In this document: one piece after another, positions 10,039 through 18,712 of the stretch
Numbering within the stretch: the first letter of the stretch is position 1
Layout: the number at the start of each line of letters is the position of its first letter
Assembly (NCBI GenBank): GCA_964464175.1
Contig: CAYXFD010000017.1
Coordinates: 1-60,358 of the forward strand
Reading direction: 5' to 3'
DNA from: CAYXFD01 sp964464175
GTDB lineage: Bacteria > Cloacimonadota > Cloacimonadia > Cloacimonadales > JAJBBL01
DNA: 60,358 nt
Notes under the pieces: generated by a model
What the model was told of the DNA's origin: nothing
Database searches by the model: none
What the model saw: the letters and a program-made list of their open reading frames with translations, nothing else
Made by a program: the position numbers and the translations under genes

Positions 10039-11487
10039 CTAATTATGATTTGAGTGATTTGCTGTCAAACGGAAAAAACTCACCGGATTCAATTTGGTGA
10101 TCCTCAGGCAATAGAGAATGAACAGAGAGAGCAGTATTATTCTGACGAAAAGCAGATCAATGACCGAGGCAGCAGATAATGAGATAAGACTTCCGGCGAC
10201 TATTACAGCAGTGTTTTTGTTAAAGACACTCTCTTTCATCTCATTGCAAAAGACAAAATACATATAGAAAGCCGCTCCGTAATAACCAATTAGTGTCGCC
10301 AGGGCAGCACCCATAATCCCATACAGGGGTATAAGAATAAAGTTCAGGGCTATATTTAGTGAGAAACCGATAACATCGGTGATCACAAATTGATAGCTTT
10401 TACCTGATCTGTAGGGAGCTAAAGAGAAGAATGCCGCTAAACCGTTGAAAGAATAGGCAAGAACGATAAAAGGTACTATATATATAGCCTGAATATATTC
10501 CGGATTGATCAGATGAAACCCACCTATCTCGATCCGGAAAAGATATTTAAGAAAGAAGATCATTGTCAGAAAAAGGATCATCATCAGGCTGATCAGCCTG
10601 GTAAAGGTTTGCCTTAACTCTCCCCCAAGTTCACCTGATATCTTTGATCCGGGAAATCCCGTGTTATCATCTTTGCTCAAAAAATGAGGCAGATAGGCAG
10701 TTCGAAAAGCAATAACCAGGACATTCATCAATAACCCGAGTTTGTAGGCTACGCTGTAAATACCGACCTGACTGCGAATCATAAAATGATCAATTATAAA
10801 ACGGTCGGCAACGTTCATTAATATCCCGAAAATACCGGCAATAACCAGAGGATAGGAAAAAAGCAGCAGTCTTTTCAGCAAAAAATGATCAAGAACAAGA
10901 GTATAATAACCCTTTAAGTGTTGAAAACATAACACCAGAAGAAAGAGATTTGCCAATCCTTGAGCAAGAAGAATACCGAGAATATTCAATCTTAAAACGA
11001 TGAGAAACAGAACATTTAGAATTAGATTGATTACTGCGGTTATCACTGAGTAGGAAACTGCTCTTTTCGACAGTCTTTTAACCCGGAGAAAATGCAATCC
11101 AAAATAAGCGATAGTATCGAAAAAAATGATCCAGAGGAGTAAAAGGAGTAAAGAATTCAAGTTCTTATCAAGATTCAATAACTTGATCAAGGGTTTATTA
11201 AACAGCGAAAGAAGCAAAGTTAAGGTGAATCCGAAAACCACTATGGTATTCAGAGTCGTAGAAACAACCCTCTTCGGATCCAGGTTCTTATCATAAAAAA
11301 ACCTTATCAATCCCTGAAACAGACCCGCTTGATAGAGAACATTAAGAATAGCATAGATTGCCATCAAGATAGCATAGTTGCCATAATCGTCCGGAGTTAG
11401 GATGTTAGTATATAGTGGAAGCAGTATAAAGCCGCTGAAACGGGTGAGAATATTTCCCATGAAGTAAAAAAAAGTTGCTTTATACAT
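10039..11487 (-). CDS. Wzx-type polysaccharide flippase, MOP superfamily (482 aa)
   Basis: A very hydrophobic protein with about 12-14 predicted membrane helices. The opening (FYFMGNILTRFSGFILLPLYTNILTPDDYGNYAIL) is characteristic of polysaccharide biosynthesis flippases: an early FxxxLPLYTxxLxPxDYG signature and helices spaced through the whole length. Family members flip undecaprenyl-linked oligosaccharides across the inner membrane before polymerisation or ligation to lipid A core. A GGGGG sequence precedes the ATG by five bases. It lies between the glycosyltransferase and epimerase genes on the same strand. An LPS/O-antigen-type job is the natural reading; capsule or another lipid-linked glycan is possible. 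Confidence 0.9.
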   Translation of the reverse strand: MYKATFFYFMGNILTRFSGFILLPLYTNILTPDDYGNYAILMAIYAILNVLYQAGLFQGLIRFFYDKNLDPKRVVSTTLNTIVVFGFTLTLLLSLFNKPLIKLLNLDKNLNSLLLLLLWIIFFDTIAYFGLHFLRVKRLSKRAVSYSVITAVINLILNVLFLIVLRLNILGILLAQGLANLFLLVLCFQHLKGYYTLVLDHFLLKRLLLFSYPLVIAGIFGILMNVADRFIIDHFMIRSQVGIYSVAYKLGLLMNVLVIAFRTAYLPHFLSKDDNTGFPGSKISGELGGELRQTFTRLISLMMILFLTMIFFLKYLFRIEIGGFHLINPEYIQAIYIVPFIVLAYSFNGLAAFFSLAPYRSGKSYQFVITDVIGFSLNIALNFILIPLYGIMGAALATLIGYYGAAFYMYFVFCNEMKESVFNKNTAVIVAGSLISLSAASVIDLLFVRIILLSLFILYCLRITKLNPVSFFRLTANHSNHN

Positions 11488-11584
11488 ATATTCCCCCTAT
11501 TCTCTCCCTAATAATCACTCGCTGTCTCCGGCTCACGTAAAGTTCTCCTGTCTCTTTCTCTCTTCTCGGAAAATACTGGTCATA

Positions 11585-12682
11585 TCAAATCAGGCCATAC
11601 TTTCTGTAGAGGTCATAGAGCATCCGGTTAACATTATCAAAACCGTGATAATTGGCAACCCACGAACAGCTCGCCTCACCTCTTTCTCTTATCAGACCGG
11701 GATTATCTATCATATCCAGCAACTGATCAAAGAGATCTTCCTTAGTGTTAGCAACGACGAAAGGATTTTCCGGGAGCCATTTACTGTACTCATCAGGCAT
11801 TGAGGTTACAACCGGAATCCCTAAAGCAAGCATCTCTAAGGCAGATTTACCGTATCCGGTAATACCCAGATAATTCCCAATACAACCTATACCGATATCA
11901 CAACCGCTTTTAACCTCTAACACTTCATGTCTCGGTCTGTTTTCCAGTAGAACAAACTCGAATTTCCTGATCTTTTGTAAATCTCTGATAACATCAATGA
12001 TAAGATCGGTTCCCTTAAATCTTCGATTAGTCGGAGAATGCACAATGCGGATAACTTCGTCCTCTTTGGCTTTTCTGGCAGGAAGTTCTGAAGAATCGTA
12101 AGGATAGAAGATAAACTCCAAATCCGGTTTCAATCCAAGATGATCGTATTCTGCTGTAATACTGATGTCAGCCAGTTCTTCCATTTCCCTGATAATTCCC
12201 CTTATTCTCAAATCACTACCATAATAACAGAGAATTATTTTCTTCCCGGCTGCTTTCCAGCGTTTTGCTTGCTTGGAATTCCGGTAGAAATCGAGTCCTG
12301 AATCATAATATATTATCTCATACTCATCAAGGTGGTGATCTTTGATCGCTTTTTCAACCCTTCCCTTTCGTTGATAGTACTCGAAAATGAAATAAAGCTT
12401 CTCGGCAATATTCTTCGGTTTAAAGTAATGACTCTGTTTGGAACTCTCCTTCTGTATTTGATTTTTTTTTAGATCGTTCTCTTTTTTTTTTCTCCAGTAA
12501 CCGGCTAAACTGCCTCGTGGTAGGGGAAGGTCAAGACAAATATCTTCGGGAAATCCTAATCCGCTTCTATGCAGGGTTACTAAACGGCTCGAATCACCGC
12601 ACTCATTGTGCATAGTTCGGAAATCATAAGGGAAACCGGCAATGTTATCAGTTGCAACCCGCAAGATTTTCAGTGGCTTCAT
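11585..12682 (-). CDS. GT-B (group 1-like) glycosyltransferase (365 aa)
   Basis: The start chosen is the ATG at 12682 (MKPLKILRVATDN). A TTG seven codons upstream has no ribosome-binding site, whereas GAGAGG lies before the ATG, although 13 bases away. The C-terminal half carries the GT-B donor site: IVHSPTNRRFKGTDLIIDV, then GYGKSALEMLALGIPVVTS with the conserved glutamate, and a C-terminal helix ending near the stop. The N-terminal domain has YYGSDLRIRG, a strand-turn common in these enzymes. It probably adds one sugar to the lipid-linked repeat unit exported by the neighbouring flippase. The donor and acceptor are unknown. Confidence 0.85.
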   Translation of the reverse strand: MKPLKILRVATDNIAGFPYDFRTMHNECGDSSRLVTLHRSGLGFPEDICLDLPLPRGSLAGYWRKKKENDLKKNQIQKESSKQSHYFKPKNIAEKLYFIFEYYQRKGRVEKAIKDHHLDEYEIIYYDSGLDFYRNSKQAKRWKAAGKKIILCYYGSDLRIRGIIREMEELADISITAEYDHLGLKPDLEFIFYPYDSSELPARKAKEDEVIRIVHSPTNRRFKGTDLIIDVIRDLQKIRKFEFVLLENRPRHEVLEVKSGCDIGIGCIGNYLGITGYGKSALEMLALGIPVVTSMPDEYSKWLPENPFVVANTKEDLFDQLLDMIDNPGLIRERGEASCSWVANYHGFDNVNRMLYDLYRKYGLI

Positions 12683-12721
12683 ATTATTAGATAATCCTCT
12701 CAAAACATCTGGTTATGATTT

Positions 12722-13690
12722 TTAGAGGTTCTTAATCAGAGTATCACGAAAGATTCCGTAAGCGGAGAAATTCTCCTTAAAACTGATAAGTCCGTCATTT
12801 ACTTCCATATTGATAGAGCTGGTACCCATATCAACATAATGAGCTTTCTCTCTGATAAAATCGCAGATAGATTCGTAATAAAGCCTGGTAATTACTCTCT
12901 TTGATCTATATTTCTCAATACAGGCACTGTAAAAGAATAACCAAATCCCTTTCTGCACTCGCCAGTTACACCTGCCCCCTACTAATTTACCATCTTCATA
13001 AGCAGTCCAGAGCAGAATGTCTTTAGGAAACATCCTTTTCAACATCCGTAAATCAGCTAAAGAGTGGGTAGGCTTTTTCCCTTTTTTTTCCAGAAGAATC
13101 CTGAGCAACTCATAAAATGATTCCCAATCGTCACTATCTTTTTCTATTTCGATATTCAGTCGTTTCGTCTGATTGACTCCCTGTTTAACAGATTTATTAT
13201 TTAGCAGGGTTTGAAGGTCTATCGAATCAAGGTTGATGACATTGCTTAACTCTCTTTTCCCGTAAATATATCCGAGTTGAAGCAGAACAAAGCTAAGATA
13301 GTCATTAGGCGTTTTCTGATAGATGAGTGGTGACAGAGTGATCTCTATTCTGTGACACTTCAGAGATTGGGCAAAAGCAGTTACTTTTTCACATATTTCT
13401 TTTGTCTCGGAATATTTCAGAGGTTCTTGCCAGACTAAACCACCCCAGGAAGCCCCTGGATGTGAAAAAAAGACCTTCTCGCCTCCGGTTTCTTTTAATG
13501 CTGCCGGTAATAAAGCAATAATCCTTTCTTTTTTCCGGAAGATCAACGAAGCATCAATGAATTTGCTTTGTCTGTGATAACTCAGGAATTTTCTGGTGTG
13601 AAAAAGTGTTCCGTTATCAGCGTTCTCCACATAAGCATCCCATTCTTTATCGGTAAGCAGGCTTTCAGCGAAAGTAATATATTCAATCAT
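12722..13690 (-). CDS. FemAB/GNAT-like acyltransferase (BioF2/Acetyltransf_6 type, 322 aa)
   Basis: The chosen ATG at 13690 follows GAGAGG by seven bases. The longer TTG start five codons upstream would overlap that ribosome-binding site. The protein has the two-domain layout of FemAB-like proteins: an N-terminal half with LFHTRKFLSYHR and LPAALKETGG, then KQGVNQTKRLNIEIE (the K/R-rich stretch before the second GNAT domain). A C-terminal GNAT half follows, with KLVGGRCNWRVQKGIWLFFYSA and a final SISFKENFSAYG-like FKxxFG element. Family members link amino acids to peptidoglycan or acylate glycans and lipids. Placement between a glycosyltransferase and the DUF362 gene suggests decoration of the surface glycan. 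Confidence 0.78.
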   Translation of the reverse strand: MIEYITFAESLLTDKEWDAYVENADNGTLFHTRKFLSYHRQSKFIDASLIFRKKERIIALLPAALKETGGEKVFFSHPGASWGGLVWQEPLKYSETKEICEKVTAFAQSLKCHRIEITLSPLIYQKTPNDYLSFVLLQLGYIYGKRELSNVINLDSIDLQTLLNNKSVKQGVNQTKRLNIEIEKDSDDWESFYELLRILLEKKGKKPTHSLADLRMLKRMFPKDILLWTAYEDGKLVGGRCNWRVQKGIWLFFYSACIEKYRSKRVITRLYYESICDFIREKAHYVDMGTSSINMEVNDGLISFKENFSAYGIFRDTLIKNL

Positions 13691-13706
13691 TTTATCGCCT
13701 CTCAAA

Positions 13707-14834
13707 TCATTTTAGCAGCAACTTTGCCAGCAATGATTTTTTGATATATACTGCCTTATAGGGACAAAACTCATGACAGCACATACATTTGATACACTTT
13801 TCATAATCAATTGAGGGAGTTACACCCTTATCCTCCAGGGTTATCGCCTGAACGGGACAACTATTAACACAAATCCTGCATAGACGGCATCTTCTGTTGA
13901 AAGCAGGGTAATAATAGTAGTATTTATAGAAAAGTTCCTGCATGAAACCGGGCATTAGATTAACTATTCTGCTGGAAAGGCTTACTTTGGCAATTTTGGT
14001 GTTCCTGAACCGGAAATCAAGCCATTTATTTTCTGTTTCTAAATCTTCAGCTGACAGATTATCGCCCTCCAAACTGAGTTTTACTAACGGGATTGTTTCC
14101 GGAGAAAAACCCATCATTCGGGCTGCTTGATAATCAAGCAGGGATGCAGAACACGAAGCAAGCATGACTCCGAAATTACGGGCTTTCCCATTAGACGGAC
14201 CTTCACCCTCCATACCCCAGATCCCATCAATTACATTGAGGAATATCCGGCTTTGCAGTGCTTTATAAAGTGCCGCTATCAGTTCGGCTAACTCCCGGGC
14301 ATCAGGAAACTGCTTATGATAATCAGACTTGATAAGCCCCGGTATTGTTCCGTAAAGATTCTTTACTGCTCCGGTAAACATTGTCAGACTGTGGGTCTTA
14401 TATTTTGCAAGATTGATAATTGCCGGTGCCTCTAATACCTGGGAATCAATCCTTAGCTTGAATCCATCTACTTCCTTTTCAACGATACCTTGCTTCCCAA
14501 AGTTTATCAGTTTTACGCCATACTTATCTGCGAGGTCTTTGACCCCTGTAATCTGCCAGACAGCTTCCGTTCTTACAGTACCCCCAGGGCTATCTCCCAG
14601 GTGAATATTATCAATACCGTTATCTCTTAGTACTCTTATTAAGCTGCTGATAACAGCAGGATGAGTAGTAACTGCACTTTCCGGAGGGTGGAGTCCTAAG
14701 AGGTTAGGCTTTAATAAAACATAATCCAGGGAAGAGAGCTGGTCTGTTAACTTCTCTGCAGCAACGATTCCCGAGAAATAATCATAGAGCAGATCAGGGT
14801 CATAAGTCGAAATTTCTTCAATATATACTTTCAT
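13707..14834 (-). CDS. DUF362 protein with C-terminal 2x[4Fe-4S] ferredoxin domain (375 aa)
   Basis: Residues 1-280 match the DUF362 pattern: VLLKPNLLG, THPAVISSLIRVLRDNGI, GDSPGG, a KYKTHSLTMFTGAVKNLYG core and a DGIWGMEGEGPSNG motif. The C-terminus has two CxxCxxCxxxCP clusters (CRLCRICVNSCP and CIKCMCCHEFCP), so two [4Fe-4S] centres are expected. The start codon lies inside the 3' end of the upstream barrel-protein gene (17-base overlap), showing tight coupling. DUF362 proteins are poorly understood redox-linked proteins. Finding one inside a glycan operon is unusual, and a second, distinct DUF362-ferredoxin protein is encoded at 39.5-40.6 kb. Confidence 0.88.
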   Translation of the reverse strand: MKVYIEEISTYDPDLLYDYFSGIVAAEKLTDQLSSLDYVLLKPNLLGLHPPESAVTTHPAVISSLIRVLRDNGIDNIHLGDSPGGTVRTEAVWQITGVKDLADKYGVKLINFGKQGIVEKEVDGFKLRIDSQVLEAPAIINLAKYKTHSLTMFTGAVKNLYGTIPGLIKSDYHKQFPDARELAELIAALYKALQSRIFLNVIDGIWGMEGEGPSNGKARNFGVMLASCSASLLDYQAARMMGFSPETIPLVKLSLEGDNLSAEDLETENKWLDFRFRNTKIAKVSLSSRIVNLMPGFMQELFYKYYYYYPAFNRRCRLCRICVNSCPVQAITLEDKGVTPSIDYEKCIKCMCCHEFCPYKAVYIKKSLLAKLLLK

Positions 14835-16341
14835 TGTTGGTCGTTCCGTAACCGATCTTAAAATAAATCCCCGGTTGAATTTTTAGGAAGGAATCCTCGA
14901 AATCTAAACTGGAGTAAGATATCCCCCATTCCAGATCCAGATTTTTTACTTTTGTATAATTATATTGCAGTCTAACTTCTAGATAATCGTAGCTGCTTTT
15001 ACCCTGCTCACTGCTCTGGATATTTGTTATTGATCCGAGAAGTTCACCTGAGTCAGAAGAGAGAGAACTTTTTGCATTCTCCTTAAAATTATAACTTACT
15101 CCCAAAAAGAAACTGTTGAAAACATCAACGTTCAGTCTTTGAGCTATCTCAAATGATAAAACAGGTTCGAAATCAATTCTACCGAGAGGTTTGTAGCAAA
15201 GATCGAGTGTTGTCTTCTCTAAAGCCAGATAGTAATGGAGGTTAAGAAAATTATTTTTCTCTGGGATATTAACAATAGCGAAGACAGGATCTCTGTTTTC
15301 CCAGTACCAGAAGTAATCATAATAATCATTTGAACTTCCGTATTCGATAGTTGCTCTCTGCAGGATATTATTGCTGTAAAGTTCAACCCCGGCAGACAAC
15401 CTTCTCAGTATCAGTGGTAACTGTTCAGATGAGGGGGACGAAAGAGAGCTTTTCCAATAATAACCGTTACCCTCGAAATGCCGCTGATAGGGATACTCAG
15501 TAAACCCCTCATCGAAGCTCAACCTGAAAACAAAACGATTACTGTAATAATAGCGAAAAAATACTATTGGAAACAGTTTTTCTGTCTCATGATGAGTAAG
15601 AGATAAACCTCCCCCGACTAAAAGAGCGTTCCATCTTTTGGTTATTAATGTTGCTGCTCTATAAATGTTTCTCTGATGATTATGGGGTAGTTCATAAAAG
15701 GAAAGTAAACCCCAGTCCGGTTGAAAATACCCGATTTCTCCGGCAATTGCGATATCATTGACTTTGCTTTCATTCCTGCCAGATATCTCCTTAGAGTGAT
15801 TACCTGAAAAAGCTGCATTTCTCTTTATCTCAGCTGATGTATTGTAGTTGTTCACAAACCTTATTCTGTTCTTCCAGACAAGGTTATCCCGGGCAGTATT
15901 TATAACATCAAAAGAAGAGCTGAGAGTGAAATCTCCTAATCTCAGATTCTTCTTATGATCCCAATCATAGTAATCGATACTCAGTAATAGGTTCCCATGA
16001 TACTCCAGCGAGGCTTTCCCTCGGTTCAGGCGATTATGGTAGTGAACTCCGAATTGTGTGGTAAAGAGTGAGTCCTGCCAAACAAGACAAGAATTATTGG
16101 ATTGCTCAGGATAATACTCCTGCAGAAAGCTGATATAATACCTTTTGTCTTCCGCAACTACTTCTCTGAACAGCATAATTTCATAATCAAGATCATCTAT
16201 AAGGAACTCCTGATAATTATAATCAGGCTCTGCCTCTTCTATATCTGCATGTAACAACTCTGTTGAAAAAAAATTGAAGCTGTTCGGAATTACAACTAAG
16301 AAAAGGATAATAAAAAGAGATTTCAGAATGAAACTATCCAT
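14818..16341 (-). CDS. putative outer-membrane beta-barrel protein (507 aa)
   Basis: No named family recognised. The N-terminus (MDSFILKSLFIILFLVVIPNSF) is a signal-type hydrophobic segment. The rest is rich in tyrosine, serine and asparagine, with alternating hydrophobic/polar stretches and many aromatic-ended strands (for example RFVFRLSFDEGF, LNLHYYLALEKT, YLEVRLQYNYTK), ending in GIYFKIGYG followed by a short polar tail. This pattern fits an outer-membrane barrel of about 14-18 strands. It lies 28 bases after the zinc-ribbon protein gene and overlaps the DUF362 gene, so it is part of the same transcript. A role in export or display of the operon's product is an inference only. Confidence 0.65.
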   Translation of the reverse strand: MDSFILKSLFIILFLVVIPNSFNFFSTELLHADIEEAEPDYNYQEFLIDDLDYEIMLFREVVAEDKRYYISFLQEYYPEQSNNSCLVWQDSLFTTQFGVHYHNRLNRGKASLEYHGNLLLSIDYYDWDHKKNLRLGDFTLSSSFDVINTARDNLVWKNRIRFVNNYNTSAEIKRNAAFSGNHSKEISGRNESKVNDIAIAGEIGYFQPDWGLLSFYELPHNHQRNIYRAATLITKRWNALLVGGGLSLTHHETEKLFPIVFFRYYYSNRFVFRLSFDEGFTEYPYQRHFEGNGYYWKSSLSSPSSEQLPLILRRLSAGVELYSNNILQRATIEYGSSNDYYDYFWYWENRDPVFAIVNIPEKNNFLNLHYYLALEKTTLDLCYKPLGRIDFEPVLSFEIAQRLNVDVFNSFFLGVSYNFKENAKSSLSSDSGELLGSITNIQSSEQGKSSYDYLEVRLQYNYTKVKNLDLEWGISYSSLDFEDSFLKIQPGIYFKIGYGTTNNESIY

Positions 16342-16369
16342 GGGGCTTAAGATTCTTCTTTCCCATATT

Positions 16370-17161
16370 TTAGTGCGTTTCTACCGTTGATCTCTCTTTT
16401 CCCGGTAAAGCGAAAAGATCAAGTTTAGCCATTTGCAGATAATACTTCTCGATCACAGCAAAACTGTAGGGAATGGTTACCAGCAAGCCAATACCCAGCA
16501 TTGCTAAACCGAGAAGATTGACGAAAAAGAGATAAACACAGATAAAGAACTGCTGCCATCTCGTTTCCTTACCGGCTATATAGACAAGCTTCAATCCCTT
16601 AAAGGGATTAACATCTTTTCTCAATAGCAAATGCGGATAAGGGACTACAATAGCTAACCAATACAAGACCATTATTAGTCTGACAATGTTGAGTATCGGA
16701 TCAACACTTGTAGTTATCACTTTCAGTAAGAAGAAATAGACCAGATTTATCAAAACGAACAAGAATAATCTCGGATAATGCTTCAGGTTGCCAAAATAAC
16801 TCCTGATAGTTACCGCTCTCCTTTCTTCCATGATCGGTATTGCCAGGGGAATAAAAAGGAGAGGAAGATAAATCAGCAGGAACATATTGGTCAGAAAATA
16901 GGAATCAAGCAGAAAGGTTGTAACAAGAAAAAGCGGCAGTAATAATGCGAATACGTAAAAGATAGCAAAAGGATAGTTCTCGCCTTTACGGTTTTTGAAA
17001 TCCCCCCACGTCTCCTGCCAATTCCTTTTGGCAGATAGCTCTTCTACTAAAACCTGAGTTGGTTCTCCGCATTCCTGACAAAATAGCTGATTGGGCTCTA
17101 ACTCTTTGTAGCACTTGATACATACCCTTTCTTTGCTCATTCTCTTCCGACTCTTTTTCAT
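16370..17161 (-). CDS. zinc-ribbon integral membrane protein, function unknown (263 aa)
   Basis: The start chosen is the ATG at 17161 (MKKSRKRMSKERVC), which follows AAAGGAG. Longer starts upstream would contain that ribosome-binding site. An N-terminal zinc ribbon, CIKCYKELEPNQLFCQECGEPT, has two CxxC knuckles. A polar linker (TWGDFKNRKGENYP) and five or six hydrophobic helices from about residue 65 to the end follow. The layout resembles zinc-ribbon membrane proteins of unknown function, where the ribbon is cytosolic. It is the first gene of the nine-gene minus-strand glycan run; a TTGACA lies about 90 bases upstream (17248-17253, minus) with no clear -10. Confidence 0.75.
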   Translation of the reverse strand: MKKSRKRMSKERVCIKCYKELEPNQLFCQECGEPTQVLVEELSAKRNWQETWGDFKNRKGENYPFAIFYVFALLLPLFLVTTFLLDSYFLTNMFLLIYLPLLFIPLAIPIMEERRAVTIRSYFGNLKHYPRLFLFVLINLVYFFLLKVITTSVDPILNIVRLIMVLYWLAIVVPYPHLLLRKDVNPFKGLKLVYIAGKETRWQQFFICVYLFFVNLLGLAMLGIGLLVTIPYSFAVIEKYYLQMAKLDLFALPGKERSTVETH

Positions 17162-17459
17162 TAAACTCTTCTCCTTTATCCGGATAATCATCATTCAGTT
17201 TCTCTGAATTTTTCCAGTAAACGTAAAGAATCGCCGGGAACCTAATTTGTCAATAAAACTATTGCCGGAACGGCACTCCTCTTCTGAAGACCGTTCTTTC
17301 TATACTCATCCGTAATCCCCAAAAGAATTTTGTTTCTGAGCCTTAACTGACTGGCAGATAGACAAATAGTAAATTGAAAACATGTTTTCTATCCCAAGGA
17401 TACCCTTAAATTGTTCTATAGTTGGACCCCCTTCGGCTATACAGCACCCTTAGGGTATC

Positions 17460-17486
17460 CTCAGGGTAAATGCCTGAGTTTCTTTT
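17460..17486 (+). terminator. possible Rho-independent terminator or attenuator
   Basis: CTCAGG (17460-17465) and CCTGAG (17473-17478) form a 6-bp stem with a 7-base loop followed by TTTCTTTT on the plus strand. Its 5' arm shares bases with the 3' arm of a longer 10-bp inverted repeat (17397-17461), so the two structures exclude each other. No plus-strand gene ends just upstream, which leaves the transcript it would act on unknown. Confidence 0.45.
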
Positions 17487-17488
17487 AC

Positions 17489-17514
17489 TTGACACAGATC
17501 TAAGTCTGTAAAAT
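17489..17514 (+). promoter_or_regulatory. possible promoter of the small membrane protein gene
   Basis: TTGACA (17489-17494) matches the -35 consensus exactly. TAAAAT (17509-17514) is a fair -10, but the spacer is only 14 bases; at 17 bases the hexamer is AATTTT. The ribosome-binding site and ATG of the next gene follow about 80 bases downstream. Confidence 0.35.
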
Positions 17515-17604
17515 TTTTAGAGAGAAGAATTAGGTATATCGCTACTAAATTTCTGATTTTATTTTCAGAATGAGTTATATGATCGTTTGTTAAGGAGGAA
17601 TAAA

Positions 17605-17892
17605 ATGAACGATAGTCAAGCACAAGGTCCCGTTTATCGAGAAAGAGAGTCCCATCACATTCAGACTCCGGTTTCAGTTGGAGAATGGATGATAACAATT
17701 CTCTTAATGGCAATCCCGATTGTAAATATTATCATGCTTTTTATCTGGGCTTTTTCAGGTAACATTAACATCAGTAAAGCAAACTGGGCGAAGGCAACTC
17801 TTATCTGGTGGCTTATTATAGCTGTCGTTTATGCCCTGCTTTTTATTCTTTTAGGTAGTTTCTTTGCCGGTTTGACTCATATGAACTGGTAA
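17605..17892 (+). CDS. small two-helix membrane protein, function unknown (95 aa)
   Basis: TAAGGAGG stands five bases before the ATG at 17605, which decides this start over an upstream ATG that would include the ribosome-binding site. The first 28 residues are polar. Two membrane helices follow (about 30-50, WMITILLMAIPIVNIIMLFIW, and about 62-85), joined by a short loop, GNINISKANWAKA. Small proteins of this layout are common in Bacteroidetes and Firmicutes and have no assigned function that I know. The flavin reductase-like gene begins 33 bases downstream on the same strand. Confidence 0.8.
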   Translation: MNDSQAQGPVYRERESHHIQTPVSVGEWMITILLMAIPIVNIIMLFIWAFSGNINISKANWAKATLIWWLIIAVVYALLFILLGSFFAGLTHMNW

Positions 17893-17925
17893 TCAGTTCT
17901 TGAGTTTTTCATTTAATGGTTTATT

Positions 17926-18414
17926 ATGATCAAAGAGAATATATCTAAAGTCATTCAATATGTGAAAGATCCTGTAAGGATAGCTCTGGCTGTTGTCAGG
18001 GATGGGGAAGGGAAAGATAATGCCATTACCCTGGAATGGCACATGAGGACTTCGATAGAACCGCCAATGCTGGCAATTTCCATAGGTCACACCCGTTATT
18101 CCTATCAATGCCTAAAGGCATATCGGTATTTTAATCTTTGTTTTCCTTCTCCCGAACAGGTAGAAGCTGTTAATATCTGTGGTTCCCTTTCCGGAAAGAA
18201 CGAAGACAAGTTTTCTTTGTGCGGTTTTGATACTTTTCCCGGTAAATTGGCAAGACTTCCTGTCATCCGGAATGCTGCGGCTAATTTCGAATGTGAAGTC
18301 ATTAACCAGATAAGAAGCGGAGATCACACCATTTTCACCGGAGAAATCAAGTTTGCCTGGTATAATCGCGAAAAAAGAGTTATCACCTACGATGATCTAA
18401 AGGATAAGGAATAG
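17926..18414 (+). CDS. flavin reductase-like, FMN-binding split-barrel protein (162 aa)
   Basis: The order of elements fits the flavin reductase domain family: an early strand VRIALAVVRD, NAITLEWHMRTSIEPPMLAISIGHTRYSYQ (the conserved T-W-x-x-x-S-x-x-P-P-x-x-x-x-S block), then FNLCFPSPEQVEAVNICGSLSGKNEDKF, and a final strand AANFECEVINQIRSGDHTIFTGEI. Such proteins bind FMN and either reduce it with NAD(P)H or act as small flavin redox proteins in the cytoplasm. No strong Shine-Dalgarno precedes the ATG, so translation may be coupled to the preceding small gene. The partner enzyme is not evident nearby. Confidence 0.8.
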   Translation: MIKENISKVIQYVKDPVRIALAVVRDGEGKDNAITLEWHMRTSIEPPMLAISIGHTRYSYQCLKAYRYFNLCFPSPEQVEAVNICGSLSGKNEDKFSLCGFDTFPGKLARLPVIRNAAANFECEVINQIRSGDHTIFTGEIKFAWYNREKRVITYDDLKDKE

Positions 18415-18549
18415 ACACTCTCTGTTTTTTTTGAGCAGAAACGATAAGAATAACAGAGGCAGTTGTTGCTTTAGCCGAACTAAGCGGTAGCCTGACTTCT
18501 TATTTTTTTTACTTATTCTCTTACTCTTTTTTCATGAGCTTTCTCAGAT

Positions 18550-18711
18550 AGATAAGATAATCCGATTTCTGTTCGTCATCTCCGGAGTTTGCCTTAAGCT
18601 TCTTTCAGATTCCACCTCGCGCTGGACACCCTTGCTTTTCGGTTAAGAGTTCTCACTACCATTATCTGTTCGGGTCTTTAACCCTATAGATCAAGTGCAT
18701 GCAGAGCACAC
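18550..18711 (-). mobile_element. truncated group II intron, 5' domain I relic
   Basis: Read on the minus strand, the segment begins GTGTG (18711-18707), which fits the GUGYG 5' boundary of group II introns. It then contains GGTTAAAGACCC, GGTAGTGAGAAC, GCAAGGGTGTCC, CGAGGTGGAATCTGAAAG, AAGCTTAAGGCAAA and GATGACGAACAGAAA in that order. From memory of the family, this series is the conserved core of bacterial group II intron domain I. The boundary lies directly after the T-run of the terminator of the protease gene at 18772, a position favoured by class C introns. No reverse transcriptase reading frame and no domain V (AGCCGUAU-type hairpin) are present before the flavin reductase gene ends at 18414, so this is a dead remnant. 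The 3' limit is approximate. The match was made by eye, not by covariance search. Confidence 0.72.
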
Positions 18712-18712
18712 A

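Larger units (their letters stand above)
17162..17604. other. divergent intergenic region with structured elements
   Basis: The 443 bases between the divergent glycan operon and the small membrane protein gene hold three things I can support. One is an inverted repeat (AGGATACCCT 17397-17406 with AGGGTATCCT 17452-17461) that encloses a smaller TATAG/CTATA stem (17417-17421/17437-17441). The second is an overlapping short hairpin with a T-rich tail at 17460-17486. The third is a TTGACA-containing promoter-like sequence at 17489-17514. No protein-coding signal was seen on either strand. Confidence 0.55.

Noticed and set aside
17450..17713. 87-codon minus-strand frame over the small membrane protein gene
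   Set aside because: It covers the ribosome-binding site and start of the plus-strand gene and begins in its middle; composition is not protein-like.
18105..18327. minus-strand frames of 65 and 71 codons inside the flavin reductase gene
   Set aside because: Antisense shadows of a well-supported plus-strand protein.
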